Source: Tethya wilhelma (taxonomy: Eukaryota > Porifera > Demospongiae > Tethyida > Tethyidae). From it: DNA of 64,000 nt. The stretch is from contig CAXIPT010000009.1 in assembly GCA_964030475.1 (NCBI GenBank), positions 3,769,767-3,833,766 of the forward strand. Reading direction: 5' to 3'. Positions 1-12,998 of this stretch are shown here, one piece after another (the first letter of the stretch is position 1; each line of letters begins with the position of its first letter). The position numbers were made by a program, and so were the translations under genes. The notes beneath the pieces were generated by a model. The model had not been told where the DNA came from and made no database searches. It worked only from the letters and a program-made list of their open reading frames with translations.

Positions 1-72
<72 letters not shown>
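1..72. repeat. (CA)n microsatellite at the window edge
   Basis: Nearly pure CA dinucleotide repeat with one CC interruption at about 36-38. It continues past the window start. Confidence 0.95.
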
Positions 73-73
<1 letters not shown>

Positions 74-461
74 AATAAAACCAAGAATCCCTGCAATCAC
101 TATGGTATGTGGTCTCTCTGACATGTGTCACTGAGAGAGAAGACACACACACACTGTTATGATGTTTTAAAAGTTGCATGCCAAGGGCTACTAGCCACCA
201 TCAACATCAGAGAGATGGGTCAATTAACACAGGGGTGGCTTCTTAATTGGAGCAATTTTCAACTTGTTTGAAATAGTGTTGTATTTGAATTCCCATCCCA
301 ACACAATTGCATTCTCATTCCACAATAATTCTATTCCCATTCTACATACTATTACAGTGATTGTGGTAGTTCTTACAGATATTCCAATTGTCTTGTATTG
401 TCGAATAAGTCTTCCGAAACAGTTTGCAGCCTTCTGGAGTTAGTTATGTACCTGCCAGCAA

Positions 462-516
<55 letters not shown>

Positions 517-2219
517 ACTGCATGTGTGTTGAATACATTCCCCAGTAATAAGGTAAGATTGTACCTTAAATTGCAGTCGAAAAATAGTTATTTTTTCAAA
601 ATTATTAGCTAGTATGCATAGTAGTTGAAATCCAACCATCTACTTTTTACACATGTTTTAAATGTCAGCATGTACACACCTACCCATAGAGTTGTCACTC
701 TAGCAAGTGTGGGATTACTGAAGCAAACACACACACGCTCTCTCACCTTCTCTCTCGATCCCTCTCTCACACACACACACACACACACTCTGGGTGGGTA
801 AGTAAAGAACGGTTTGTCTTACAGAACCACATCTGTTGGCCAAGATGTGTAGAATGCTTTGATCTCTTATCCCTAGCAACGCATAGCAACCACCACATGT
901 GGTGTGGCAGCTAACGATATTCACGACTTAGCAACAAACAATGATGTGTTATCATTTCTTGGTAAACAGTTCTTATCTTTCAAACATTGTCTGGCGACCC
1001 TGGTCTAGAGGGCTAGCTAGCTGCTAGTTGCTGCCCAATTATAGTGGTCAGTTGAAACATCTACTAGCTGTAAACAAAGTCTATACTGCATGCATGGTCT
1101 CAAGACTATAGCTGTTGGATCTAAGTTAGCTAACTGGTGACCCAAGAAAAGAATTAAATTTTAACTTGAGGTCATATTTCACTGCAGCTATACATGCAGT
1201 GGACATATAGATGAAAGAGAAAGCCTGTTAACTCAAAATTAACACAACATGCATAGACACTGGTAGACAAACAGAACTAAGGCACCTCATAAAAAAAACA
1301 ATTTTAAGCTTTGAAATTGGGTTACTTCTTGTACTACATCTCTCCATGACCAAGTCCCACAGCTATATAGTTGTGGTGAGCACATCAAACAGCTATCTTT
1401 ATTTACCAAGATGAGAGCTAGCTAGCCAAGCTGGGCAAACATGCTGTGGTACTCTTAAGGTGTAACTTCCTGGCCAAACTTAGCTTGTATAGTCTTTGTC
1501 ACTTTTCTGCTTGTAGTTAATTTTAATTGTACTTTGACAAAGTAAATTATTACTGACAGATGTTCTTGGTTACAAAATATTATATGCATGCAACAGTCAA
1601 TCAAACAGCAGGAATGAACAAGTACTATGTATATGGATGGATATGGGCAATATATATAATAATATTATATATAGCACTGGCATTCATGGCCTGTGAGTTT
1701 AACTCCATATGGATGAGTGCACGATGCAGTGATGACATCAAACAAACACACATGAACCATATTAAAGAGTAACCACAGCCACTTTAGGTAATGATACCAG
1801 TCCCCAAAAACCAGCTATACTACAAGAACCAGTGAAGCATAGTCTGTATCTTGTAAGCTAGAGAATTGTGAGCATTCAGCTGGGGGAATGATTAAAACAA
1901 ACAGAGCAAGAATAGGCAGTGCTGTAAAAAGCTGTGCATTAGTCTATAGATTTCATTATTACAGATAAAGTCCATCTGGTTTGAGAACGCTGGTAGGAAT
2001 ATTTTAATACACGTATACACATAAACTACTAATTTATTATTATAGATGTACAATTATGGTTTCCTAATAACGTGTTATTGCTTGCAATTAGGACAACATA
2101 ATTAACACACGTACAAGCATAAGGTCTTTTGCTGATGAAGCAGATTTGGCATGTGCAGCTGTGAAGAATTAAGAAAGCTTTAGAGCATCAACAAACATGA
2201 CCCACACCCAGTAATGATA

Positions 2220-2295
<76 letters not shown>

Positions 2296-2544
2296 CATTG
2301 TCACATTAGACACACACACCCACTTCTTACATAAGATATTTGAAGCGGCCAATCGGATATCACATTACTTATCATGACATAACTCGAGTGGTTTAAGATA
2401 ACAGGCTGTTATTGTTCTAGCAAGTATCGCGTGGCTCGACACAGATACTGTATAGAGTTACTAATAAATATTAATGATAATCACACTGGAATGCTGAAGA
2501 TAAGGGAGTGGTTTGGCACCTTATTTAATTAACTTACTCTAAGA

Positions 2545-2848
2545 GGGTTGTTACATTTTATGCTGTATCTCAGTCTAGGAAGGTCGTATGAAGCTGGGAT
2601 TGGTACCATTGCGATCAGTGTGAAGAGATCTTTAAAATGATGGTTTAATGGCAGATTTAATTTTGACCAAAATCATCAAAACCCATGGATATAATAGCCT
2701 TTGGTCCAGTGCTTTTTTTTGCCAAAAATGGCCATTTTTCAATTTTCAAACTAAACCATACCATCTCTTTGAGCTGATTGCAATGGTGTAAGTCCCAGCT
2801 TCATACGACCCTCTTAGACTGAGATACAGCCTGAAATGTGACAACCTT
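2545..2848. mobile_element. Palindromic MITE-like element, family 1
   Basis: The two halves are imperfect reverse complements: the left arm carries GCTGTATCTCAGTCT and GTCGTATGAAGCTGGGA, and the right arm carries TCCCAGCTTCATACGAC and AGACTGAGATACAGC. A centre of about 90 bp contains GGCCATTTTT. A second copy lies at 10985-11252 inside AP2S1. It has no coding capacity, so it would be non-autonomous. Confidence 0.75.
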
Positions 2849-2903
2849 CCAAGACTGAGATAGACAAGGAGTCTTTCTGTCAGCACAACAGTAAGCATTA
2901 TGA

Positions 2904-3053
2904 GGTACTGTATAGTAGGAAAGTTTTGTTGGGTATGACTTTCACGGATGTCTCTTAATTGTCAAACTTTTTTGCATTTTAACTTTTGCGGATGGATCGT
3001 GATCTGCGAAAATAGCGAAAATCAAACCCCACGAACTTTTCCGCTATACGGTA
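2904..3053. mobile_element. MITE-like element with TACCGTATAGCG ends, copy 1
   Basis: About 150 bp, bounded by a degenerate left end (TACTGTATAGTAGGAAAGTT) and a right end CCGCTATACGGTA. The same terminal inverted repeat bounds elements at 10529-10723 and 35692-35915, so this is a dispersed family. Confidence 0.7.
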
Positions 3054-3984
3054 TGTACTCTTATGCAATGGACAGCAATAAACTTACAGTCCCGTAAGAT
3101 TAGGGAAGTTGGTCAAATCGTCCTTTGTCAAACTTCTGAAACCTGCCTTGGAAATTATTCTATGGTTTGTGTGTGTGAGAGAGAGAGAAATATTGATATA
3201 TTAATGTCAGAGATAATACGCAATAGTCTCAACTGGTGCTAGGGAACAGCAAAAGTATGTGCGTGTGTTTACGTTTGTGAGTAGAAGATATTAATTTTCA
3301 ATATCAACACCTAATTAGTCAGCCAGGCTGCGGTTGGAGCACATCAGGAGACAATTATAAGACAATAAATAAAATATCCTTTGAGCAAAAAACAACCAAT
3401 TATCACACGCACACACAACAATAAAACAATTAGAACAACAATGGGAATTTTCGCAATTTTTCAAATTTAGGATAAACCAAGTTTAAATCTACAAAAGATT
3501 TGTAGCGCAATAGAGTATGGCATCTGTTGTTTAGCTCTTAAAAGTTCATTAAAGAATCACTTTAAGGTAGAAGGATCGTATTAGCATCACACAGTCAACA
3601 GGTAGGCGAAGGTTACCATTATTTACAAGATTATTTTAGAGGGGGGATGTTTCTTGAGAACTAAATTAATATTCTCAACTTGGTATATAGAGAATATTTA
3701 TAGTCTTAATATGCAAAAATGAAAACTTAAGAACTGTAATTATTATCATACTTAATGCAGCTAGATTTTCTGTACAGATGATTTTGTGAAAAAAAAAAGA
3801 AAAAAAACAACAACGATACATTAATGATTAGTGATAAACTTTGCACTTGTAAAAATTAACTTTGTTAATAGAATTAAAGTTAATTATGATTAATTCCACA
3901 ATTGGTATTGGTACACAATATAAACAATTGGTTCATTAATCAAATTAAGATATGCATGTACTCGTGTAGGAAAAACAACGCTAG

Positions 3985-4024
<40 letters not shown>

Positions 4025-5597
4025 ACTAGAGCTCCAGCCAAACAAGAACTGATCAGCTATCACATAACATCTGCTGATCCATCAGGAGAGAGAGAGGAGA
4101 GAGAGAGAAAGAGAGAGAACACACAAAGAGAGATGAGACAGGGGCCATTTCTGATATTTCATCAGAGTTTCACGTAAGTCAATCATGAGAAAATGGAAGG
4201 GCTGGACCCCATAATATCTTAACAATCAAAGCACAGAGGCATGCAATTAAAGGTCTCGGATTTCGAGGAAATGCAATACCATAGCACTTGTAAACAAATA
4301 AAAAAAGCTATTTCAAGAACCAACGGATGTTAGTATAAAGTTCATTTTGTCATAATGACTGGAATTGGGTTACAAGTTAGCATGTAACTCAACTCTTGAG
4401 TCTAGTCCACCAGAGGGTGGCACACACGATCAGGGTTACAAGTTAGTTTGTATCTCAAGCACTAATCCTAGTCCACCAAGGAGATACAGACAGAGAGAGC
4501 AAAAATTTAACTTTGTTTTGATTGTCTCTTTCTTCTTTGACAGTAAATAGATAGAGGAAAGGAGGCAGAGTAGCAAATTTAAACTTTAAATTCTTTTTTC
4601 TTCACCTTTCAGAGTAAATAATTCGTACCATTCTTGCCAGCTACCAAACAATTACTAAAGAAAGCTAAAATAATTGCCCACAACACACACAGTACTGACC
4701 AACCCACCCGGCCCAAACTATGCCAGTCAGCCAGGGCACTGGTCCCTAGGGAGAACCTATACTCTAACGACCTTCATACCAAGATCCCACAGCACACACT
4801 AACAACAGCTATAAGAAAATGTAAACGTGACAGAGTACACCTAAATATACAACCGGAAAAAATGTCTAGTATTTCAGATTGCCTCCCTCAGAGTGAGAGG
4901 CCATCTGGTTGGGTCCATCGATAGCTGGTTGGCATGATCGCAATCCTGTCGCTATGGCAACAAGAAGTCCTCGATTATTGGATATCAAAATAAGAATTTG
5001 ACGTGAAATTTTTTTCGAAATTGTTTGTAAAAACTCCTACGAATATGCATGTAGGTGGGTAGCATAGTTGAAAAATATTTTAAAAAAAGCAAAACAGTTA
5101 CTACATTTAAGATCTTCTATATAGTAAGCCAAGGAATCATGTACTAGGATACATACTCTCTATTGCAAATATTGCTAAAACAGTAAGCGTAAAAATAAAA
5201 CTTTTTACAAACCTTTTGTTGGTGAATGTTCACAGCTATATACACACACAATCATTGCTATCATAAACTTTTCACAAACTCCTTTGCCTCATAAATATTT
5301 ATACCCACACCCATACACGCACATTTTCTAGGAAATATATACCTATTGCAAATTTTGCTAAAAATATAGTAAAATAAAGAAAAAACACTTCACAAACTCT
5401 TTGTCTTACAAATGTTTTACAGTCACACCCATACATAGTGGTACATACACACACATTATAAACACTACACCTTCCATCACAATACAGAACACCTGATATC
5501 ATTGTCTCTAGGTATGTGGGAGGGTGAGGCATTTGAGAGGGTAGGAATGTGATAATTGTATTCATGATTAGAGGGGCACAGGGGGTCTGATAACACA

Positions 5598-5645
<48 letters not shown>

Positions 5646-6090
5646 GAAGCTACGGCAGTAGGTGATATGACTAGTGCTCTAACCACAAGTTGAGAATGAC
5701 AGCCACATAGTCAATGGTCTTCAGGTTTTCTCGAGAGACAGCTTCAAAGACTGAGGATTAAGTTTCAAAACTATTGCAACAATTCGGCAATGAATTATGA
5801 AGCACATTTCATCGTAATTCAATTGAGAATTGAACTATTATCTCGTAGCAGCTAATTTATTAGCAATTTCATACCAGCTTTGCTAGGAACAAGGCTGTAG
5901 TGATACTTATACTAGTAATTGTTATTAGAACATTATCAGTTTCGATGAATAGCATTAAACGCACACGCACGCACACGTGCAGAAATGTCAAGAAACATTC
6001 TACTATGTACACCGTTGCTATCACACACTCTAGTGTTATTTCTAGTCTTATAATCATAGCATATTCTAGTGGCATTATTACACCAGGTAT

Positions 6091-6290
6091 GTATAGCTTG
6101 AAATTTTCAAGGAGTATAAAATTTCCCTGTTTTTGTGGATTGTCAGCGATCCGCGAAAATTTTACCCACAAAAATTCACCATCGTAATGCAATATATGGG
6201 GCAGGGCTGCTCAATCCTCGAAAACAAAATTGCAAAAAAGTTTTTTTCTGCGACCACAACAACACTCCTTGAAAATTTCTAGCTATATGG
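6091..6290. mobile_element. Short inverted-repeat element
   Basis: The left end TATAGCTTGAAATTTTCAAG is matched by the reverse complement of the right end (CTTGAAAATTTCTAGCTATA). Length is about 200 bp and it is AT-rich and non-coding. It resembles a MITE; the superfamily cannot be assigned. Confidence 0.55.
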
Positions 6291-7244
6291 TTAGTAACCA
6301 CAGTTACATAAATAATAAATTGTGATGGTTAGGTAAACACAATAGGGTGGTCTTGTCCCTAACCAATACAAGGTGTCATGCATGCCTCACATATCAAAGG
6401 GAGGGAAACATATGTATGTTGGTGATGTGGGTGTGTGTCAACCAGGACCACGAATATTGTTAATATCTTAAAAAAAAAGGAAAACTAAAAAATCACTTGC
6501 AAATCAGTCGAGGTAATAGACACATTTTTGCTGACTCAGCAGCTACTGTATGTATGGAAGTCATGTGATACGACTCGATTGTAATGTATTGTGGTCACAT
6601 GACTCGAATGCAATTAACGGACTTGTGAAACGGTCAAAGTCGTGACAATCATTAGCATCAAGGAAGGGGCGGGGCGTGTCTAGGGATTACATCATACTTA
6701 ATTGACCAATCAGCACACAGCAATAATCTTTGACTTAGCGACAGACTATAATTGAATCACAAATAACCATTTTACATGAGAGTGCTACTGCTAACAGACG
6801 ATGTTTTGTATGTATGGGAGGAAATTGAATTAGTTTAGGATATAATATTATACTGAATGAAGACAGCAAGACTGTATAAATTAGCACGACATTCTTTTTT
6901 GGAAAAAATAATCAATGCTAGAAATTGTTGCGCAAGTACATTCTTTAACTTCCTCACATACAGTTCTGTGAAACTGTAGTATCAATAAGGTGTGGACTAC
7001 ATATACATGGTGAAGGTAGACAGAGAGACTGGAGCTAGGTCAAACTGAGAGAGAGGTGAGAAGACACCAATAAGTGTATGAACTTAGATACCTTCCTTGT
7101 GTGCTCTAGCTGCCCACACATTGGGAAGTGTTTGGTTCAATCACACACACCCTCACACCCTCACATGTGTACACACACCACACATACTCGACTCACACAC
7201 ACACATGCACACTCACACACACACACTCACACATACACACACAC

Positions 7245-7278
<34 letters not shown>

Positions 7279-8064
7279 GTACGAAAGAACACACATAAGT
7301 CACGCTCTAATAACTTTGACAAAACTATACATTTATTTACACAAACTGCTCGAAAAGCCTCGAGCCAAATGTTTCTAATGTGTTGCCTAGCAACATCCAC
7401 TTCAGTTGATTTAATTACAACGCCCAGTTGATTTTGAATTTTCTATACGTTCAAGAGGGTCAGAGGTCGTAACCTGCAACACATGCACTTAAACCACTAT
7501 AAACAAAGCATTGAATACAGGTCATCCATCAGCTGAGAGACAAGGGCAGCATGGAATGGATTCTTGTTTAAAAAACACTGCAACATTTTCAAACTCTTCT
7601 CTACCTAAGTTCTGAGCTATGCTTTATATCCCTGATAGTGGAAGTACACAAAATTAAAGGTCTTATCTTTTGCACACACATACAATCCTAAACCCAAAGG
7701 CACCCTTCTCAATGCCTGCTCAGGAAAGTGACTGTAGTAAGATGGCAAAAGGCAGAGCTAGCAACAGCCACGTGAAAAATCATTGTAAAAAACCACGAGA
7801 CCTAGCTGGGATTCTAACCCAGGTCTATGTAATATGTAGGTCTGCAAATGAATGTGGCGAGACATTACATCTGGAGTCAGATCAAAGGAGAGATCAATGC
7901 AACGCTTTAGATTTGCAAGGATAGTACTGAGAAACAAGAACCAACTTGTAGAACAGGACTAGATATTTGTTTAGCTATGGAAAGAATTGGTAAACATTTG
8001 GGGACATTTTTGGTAAGAGTCAATTGAGCATGTAATGTAGAATTGTTTCCTCTAACAGACGCAC

Positions 8065-8066
<2 letters not shown>

Positions 8067-8132
<66 letters not shown>
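8067..8132. repeat. (CT)n microsatellite
   Basis: A 66-bp pure CT run, separated by about 100 bp from a pure (CA)n run at 8235-8292. Both lie downstream of the donor of the secreted-protein exon on the minus strand, probably inside its first intron. Confidence 0.95.
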
Positions 8133-8133
<1 letters not shown>

Positions 8134-8231
8134 GTGCACATATACACACACATAAACACACAATGCAATTGCAGTGATAGTTTACTAAACAACACATTGT
8201 TCTTAACAGTTTCAATGGATTGTTGAAAAAC

Positions 8232-8234
<3 letters not shown>

Positions 8235-8292
<58 letters not shown>
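8235..8292. repeat. (CA)n microsatellite beside a splice donor
   Basis: Pure CA repeat. On the minus (sense) strand it is (GT)n and begins about seven bases after the donor GTGAGT at 8299. Confidence 0.95.
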
Positions 8293-8294
<2 letters not shown>

Positions 8295-8299
8295 CTCAC

Positions 8300-8586
8300 A
8301 TGCAAGAGATATTCTCATTCACGACAGTAGACACAGGAAAACTCTCCAAAGTTGACGGAGGTATACACGATATCGTTCTCAAGTGTGGACTATTAGAATA
8401 ACTACAACCATTTTCAAGATGGCCTGAATAACAATTACACCCATACTCAATAAGAGAGAACCTGTCTTCCAACACACACTCCTCGATGGGGCGAGTCGTC
8501 TGACCACTCTGACCGAGGCAGAGCGAGGGAAACCATAGAAACAGGTGGAGGGAGAGAAACAGAGAGTGCTTCAAGAATATATTCAT
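8300..8586 (-). CDS. First coding exon of an unidentified secreted or membrane protein
   Basis: I do not recognise the family. The frame opened by the ATG at 8586 encodes a classic signal peptide: a short basic start (MNIFLKH), a leucine/phenylalanine-rich core and a small-residue cleavage region ending LCLG. About 70 residues follow with six cysteines (for example GCNCYSGHLENGC), suggesting a disulfide-bonded extracellular module. An upstream in-frame ATG at 8661 would put 25 charged residues in front of the signal peptide, so I prefer 8586. The exon ends at a consensus donor (GTGAGT at 8299). The next exons would lie at lower coordinates, but I could not find them. It is divergent from AP2S1 with about 870 bp between the start codons. 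Confidence 0.6.
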
Positions 8587-9454
8587 TGTTTTTTTTTCTT
8601 TATAATACCGACACTTTTTCTTGGAAGAGCAGTATACAGTATATGTATTGTCTATGGTCACACTGGAGGTGTGTGTTTGTATAGAGATGGCTGCTAGTGA
8701 GCTATCTCAATAAATATCTAGCAGGTGTGTCTCAGTTCAGCAGTTGTTTTCTTTTGGAGATGAAATGATAACACTCCCTCTATTCTTGATGTGTTGACCT
8801 AGCAACAAACAAAAGGCTTCCTTTTTCTCTCTTTTATACGTGAGCGTTTCAGCATAAACAAAAACCAGACGGCGCTGTCTTCGTGGAAGCTTGTGACGTC
8901 CTCTTTGTTTCTAGAATTTCTTTCTTTTATATGATTCAATTATGAGCGAGTCCGCTAATTGCAGCAGCCAGCCAGCAGCTTGTAAACAAGAATCTCAGAC
9001 AAGAGAAGGTCGTGTTTTTGCTTCTGTTTCTCAGTTACGAGTCTGTCCGTCAGTGTGGTGTGTCCTTTATTTCTCTCTCTTTCTCTCTTTATGTCACAGA
9101 AGACTATAACCTCATCCCATCTTTCTTTGAGAGATAGAAGTCTGTCAGTACACCTTCAGCACTAGAACAAGGCGCCTTTTTATACACACACGCACGCAGC
9201 CTCAGCACTTGGTTGTAACTTGAGCCAGCGAGTCTCTTGAACAAAGAATGCTGCTCGGAATGCTTCAATATACACACTGATACACTGTACTGTATGCACT
9301 AACTGGGTTTCCTTCAGTCACTGATAAACACATGTCACGATTCAATGGGCTGGTCCCAAGTTAGTTATTAACTATTGGTTAACATATTCTATTTAAACGA
9401 AAGAGAAAGAAATTTTTAAAAGGTGGGGCGAAGCGACCAAACACAAGAAGCAAA
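8587..9454. promoter_or_regulatory. Shared spacer between two divergent genes
   Basis: This 870-bp spacer separates the secreted-protein exon (-) from AP2S1 (+), so it should hold both promoters. A half CRE (TGACGTCC) lies near 8893 and pyrimidine-rich CT tracts near 9065-9090. I see no TATA box at a convincing distance and no coding signal. Confidence 0.45.
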
Positions 9455-11541
9455 ATGGTGAGAATTTATAAAGCTATTTTTGATATAACAGAGTTTATTG
9501 CCGTATTTTTTATGGATCAGTGTTGATATAATGCGTCTATTATCACGTAGATTCGGTTCATACTCATCCAAAACCGCGCTGGCAAGACCAGATTGGCCAA
9601 ATGGTACATGCAGTTTGAAGACGACGAAAAACAAAAGCTGATCGAAGAAGTTCACTCCATTGTGACCGTCAGAGATGCCAAGCACACGAACTTTGTTGCT
9701 GTAAGTAAAGATCATCAAAATTCGTACATTTTGTCGCCTTTTCACATATCAATTAATACGTCAGTATGTTTGTACCCGCTGTTATTTTGATTCAAAATGA
9801 TATAATACTTAAATGTCCACCTATACTAAAACCTGGCATACTTAGTTCTCAAGGCTATAGGCACCTGAGTGGCTCTGCCTTTTGCCGATTTACGAGGCAC
9901 TTGCCTGAGCAGGCATTGGGAGGGTTCAGCGTGCTAGAGAGCAATGACATAGCATGTAGAAATGAAACTTTATTTGGACGTTTCGGCTTGAGAGCCTTCG
10001 TCACTTTTGTATTTGCTTCGTCACTTTTGTATTTGTTGACGAAGGCTCTTGAGCCGAAACGTCCAAATAAAGTTTCATTTCTACCTGCTATGTCATTGCT
10101 CTCTAGCACGCCAAATCAAATATATACATAGCAATGAGCCTGTATAATAGCATTGGAAGGGTTCCTCTAGGTTTGAGATTGTTTGTAAAGATATGACATA
10201 ATTTTTGAATTTTTCATGCACACATTTCCACATTTAGTTCCGTAACTTCAAGATAGTCTACCGTCGTTATGCTGGTCTCTTTTTCTGCTTCTGTGTTGAC
10301 CTTGACGACAACAATCTCTTCTATCTGGAGGCCATCCACAACTTTGTAGAGGTGAGAAGAATCCTTAGAGATTACACACAGTTGTACAAAGGTTCTGTTG
10401 ATCTGCTTTATGCCATTTTCGTTGTTGATAAGTGTCAAGAGCTCTTGTAAGACTCAATGTATAACAGTAGCAATGGCAAATTGACCTACAAGATGTGGTT
10501 TGATGCAGTACTAGATTTACGTATGTTTTACCGTGTAGCGGGAATTTTTCATGGGGAGAAATTTTGCGTTTTTGTCTTGAATAGAAATTTGTGGGGAAAT
10601 TTTTCATGGATTGCGTCTCAACATTACGGACAACCTCGAATCTTACAAATTTCGTGGAAAGCTGCCAAACAGTGAAATTAGCAAAAAAAAATTCCCCCCA
10701 CTAAAATTTCCCGCTATACGGTATTTTCAAGCTCTTAAAGTTTTCTACCTACCACTGTATGTTATATTTGCCTAGCAACTAACATAATATTATTGTATGC
10801 TGTGTGTCTTTATCATAGTGAAATGCTATGTGTCTTGTTTGCAGGTGTTGAACGAGTTCTTCCATAATGTCTGTGAGCTTGATCTGGTCTTCAACTTCTA
10901 CAAGGTAAGAAAGGACCTGCTTCGACTTGTGTGCTATTAATCAGAGAGGTTTTTAGTTCAAACACACTGCTCTAAAACAGCAATGGTTGGTCGTTAGAAG
11001 CTGAGACTTGCGCCATTACGATTAGCATGAAAAGATCTTTCAAATGGTGTGGTTTATTTAGAAAGTTGGAAATTGGCCATTTTCGTCAAAAAATTTTACT
11101 CGACTAAAGGCTATATGACATCCATGGTTTTGATTATTTTGGTCAAAATTTAAATCTGGTAATAAACCATATCATTTAAAAGATCTCTTCAAGCTGATCA
11201 CAATGGTGCCAATCCCAGCTCAATACATACGATCATCCCAGACTGAGATACAGCCCAGACTGTATCTCAAGCCATATTCCTTGAATGTACTGGAAATTAA
11301 AATAAGTTTGTCTGATACTTTTAAGCATTGTGCATGAGAGCCTGGGAACGAGGCGAGCCTCAATATTTATAGTCACCAAACACACAGTTTGATCATCTCA
11401 TGTCCATTTCCTGTTTTCCCCCTCCCCTCCTCATATCAGGTGTATGCTGTGGTGGATGAGATGTTCCTGGCTGGGGAGATACGAGAGACCAGTCAAACCA
11501 AGGTCCTTCATCAGCTGAACTTCCTCAACACATTAGAATGA
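9455..11541 (+). CDS. AP2S1: AP-2 complex subunit sigma (clathrin adaptor small chain)
   Basis: Five exons give a complete 142-residue sigma-2 chain, the small subunit of the heterotetramer that binds cargo and PI(4,5)P2 and recruits clathrin at the plasma membrane. Exons: 9455-9457, 9551-9700, 10238-10351, 10845-10904, 11440-11541; all introns are GT-AG and phase 0. The first coding exon is only the ATG, followed directly by GTGAGA. Diagnostic stretches are [46 protein letters not shown] and [13 protein letters not shown]. These match AP-2 sigma rather than AP-1 or AP-3 sigma as I know them, and the length equals the vertebrate protein. Introns 2, 3 and 4 each carry a palindromic MITE-like element. 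RPS29 converges on it, 270 bp downstream. Confidence 0.97.
9928..10112. mobile_element. Near-perfect foldback element in AP2S1 intron 2
   Basis: The left arm starting GCGTGCTAGAGAGCAATGAC is mirrored by a right arm ending GTCATTGCTCTCTAGCACGC. The arms are about 80 bp with few mismatches, and the centre has a short direct repeat (CTTCGTCACTTTTGTATTTG twice). It is non-coding, and as RNA it would form a long hairpin inside the intron. Confidence 0.8.
10529..10723. mobile_element. MITE-like element with TACCGTATAGCG ends, copy 2
   Basis: Lies in AP2S1 intron 3. The left end TACCGTGTAGCGGG and the right end CCCGCTATACGGTA are inverted repeats, with AT-rich filler containing AATTTTTCATGGGG motifs. 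Confidence 0.75.
10985..11252. mobile_element. Palindromic MITE-like element, family 1, second copy
   Basis: Lies in AP2S1 intron 4. It shares with 2545-2848 the AAAAGATCTTT-type core arms, the GGCCATTTTcgTC centre and the terminal CAGACTGAGATACAGCC. It is more diverged than the first copy. Confidence 0.7.
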
Positions 11542-11811
11542 CCACACCCCCTAGCTCCACCCACACCATAGCTACTCATTATTAGTACTGGCAACATATT
11601 ATTGTATTTTTAAAATTTTAATATTAGAATGTTTTTTTTTTTCTCTTTCACATAATCGTATATGCATGAGCACAGAAATTATTGCCATCAAAAAAGTCGG
11701 TACAATAAGTTAAACACACACATACAGATCATATTTGAGAGGTCTTAAGAACATAAGATTTATCTAAATGAAAAGAAGTGTGTATCACTGTCTTCCATGA
11801 GAGCTCACCAA

Positions 11812-11817
11812 TCATCG

Positions 11818-11857
<40 letters not shown>

Positions 11858-12157
11858 AAAAACGCAGATAAAGAAGACCTTTCATACAGAAAAAAAGGCT
11901 TCAAGCATACAAATAGAGAGGAGAAACTGGCACAGATTTTGTGAAAATAATAACCCAACTACTCTAAGAACACTACTTTTGGTTTTGATGTTGACTGGTA
12001 ATGTTCACAACTCTACAAGAGACTGTATATAGCTAGCCATAGTGAAGCTGTTTTACCTTTACAAAGCCAAGGTCAGATGCACGTTCCTTAAAGCACTGTC
12101 GACAAATATGAAGTCCATACTTTCTTATTAGTCCATGCCTGTTACCACACCTACGAC

Positions 12158-12198
<41 letters not shown>

Positions 12199-12332
12199 AA
12201 CAAACCGCTCTAGGTGTCCTTATAGCTCATAGTTCGCCGCCAATCGGCTCCTATTAAGCTTCACACTCACCATTGCCTCGATCCTGGTCCGTACTTGCGA
12301 GGATGGCTGTACCAAACGTTATTATGACCCAT
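11812..12332 (-). CDS. RPS29: 40S ribosomal protein S29 (uS14)
   Basis: Three exons on the minus strand encode a 56-residue protein, the universal RPS29 length. It is a zinc-binding small-subunit protein in the head of the 40S particle. Exons: 12271-12332, 12057-12156, 11812-11820. The start reads [20 protein letters not shown]; the zinc ligands form two CxxC pairs, CRRC (residues 21-24) and CRQC (39-42); [10 protein letters not shown] lies between them. The last exon is nine bases (Tyr-Arg-stop), giving the end GFVKYR, comparable to the yeast ending as I recall it. Both acceptors are built on microsatellites: intron 1 on (CT)n and intron 2 on (CA)n in the sense direction. The upstream sequence has a GCGCACGCGC element near 12395. 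Confidence 0.95.
11822..11854. repeat. (GT)n microsatellite forming an RPS29 acceptor
   Basis: On the minus strand this is (CA)n ending directly in CAG at 11821, the 3' splice site of the nine-base last RPS29 exon. Confidence 0.9.
12159..12196. repeat. (AG)n microsatellite forming an RPS29 acceptor
   Basis: On the minus strand this is (CT)n running directly into TAG at 12157, the acceptor of RPS29 exon 2. The repeat is effectively the polypyrimidine tract. Confidence 0.9.
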
Positions 12333-12998
12333 CTTGACTGCCTCGGCACACACCAGTCAGAAAAACGTGGTCCTGAAAAGGTGGAACGCTACTGCGCACG
12401 CGCACATGTCACGCGCGAGTGGGTGGGGTTTAGCGTTGAGCAAATTACCATTATTGCTAGTACATTGATTCTATATAGCTAGCTTAGCAGACTGCTTTTG
12501 AATGTGCATAAATCTGCATGAGATAATTTTCCTGCTGCACCCAGTGTTTATATGGAGACCCTTCGATAGTTCCTGAGATTTTCTATATTTTGAAATTTCT
12601 ATAGTCATAGTATCTATACTTGTATTATGAAGGAGGAGCCTGGGCATGAGGCAAAGGCTTTTCAGCTTCTCTTGCTACAGATTATACTTAGAAGCTGATT
12701 TATTGGTAGCCAAGCCATTATACCATTGATAGTATAGGCTAGGCCTTGTGTTAGCCTCGTCCCCAGGCCTTGTGTAAAAGCCTGTTTTCATTTACGGCGC
12801 GGTGTTAATTACATTCCATTTCGCGTATGATTACGTCACTTACCCGGAACCAATTAACTGCATTCCATTTAGCGTCACGTCTTCCGTCTTCAATGAATCT
12901 CATTAACTGAAACCCAACTAACATTTACTGTCCGTGAACCAGCACTATAAATAAGGACACGTAACTATATATAGTAAGTGTGTTAGTGTAGCGGGGCT

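Larger units (their letters stand above)
73..8060. other. Gene-poor spacer with microsatellites and short palindromic elements
   Basis: I find no supportable coding gene. Open frames here are short, lack family motifs or are read through CA/GT repeats. Microsatellites lie at 463-514 (GT), 767-788, 2222-2292, 3988-4020, 5592-5641 and 7142-7278 (CA). Two imperfect direct copies of a roughly 70-bp sequence lie at 4368-4480. A GC box (GGGGCGGGGC) near 6667 could mark a promoter, but no gene follows that I can recognise. Palindromic elements are listed separately. Confidence 0.6.

Noticed and set aside
4634..4924. 96-codon plus-strand frame as a gene
   Set aside because: Low-complexity basic composition, no motif and no promoter or splice support.
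7780..7890. tRNA-derived SINE suggested by a B-box-like GGGTTAGAATCCC on the minus strand
   Set aside because: No matching A box at the right distance and no second copy in the window.
424..8318. Open frames rich in His-Thr, Val-Cys or Arg-Glu dipeptides
   Set aside because: They are translations of CA/GT and CT/AG microsatellites and have no other support.
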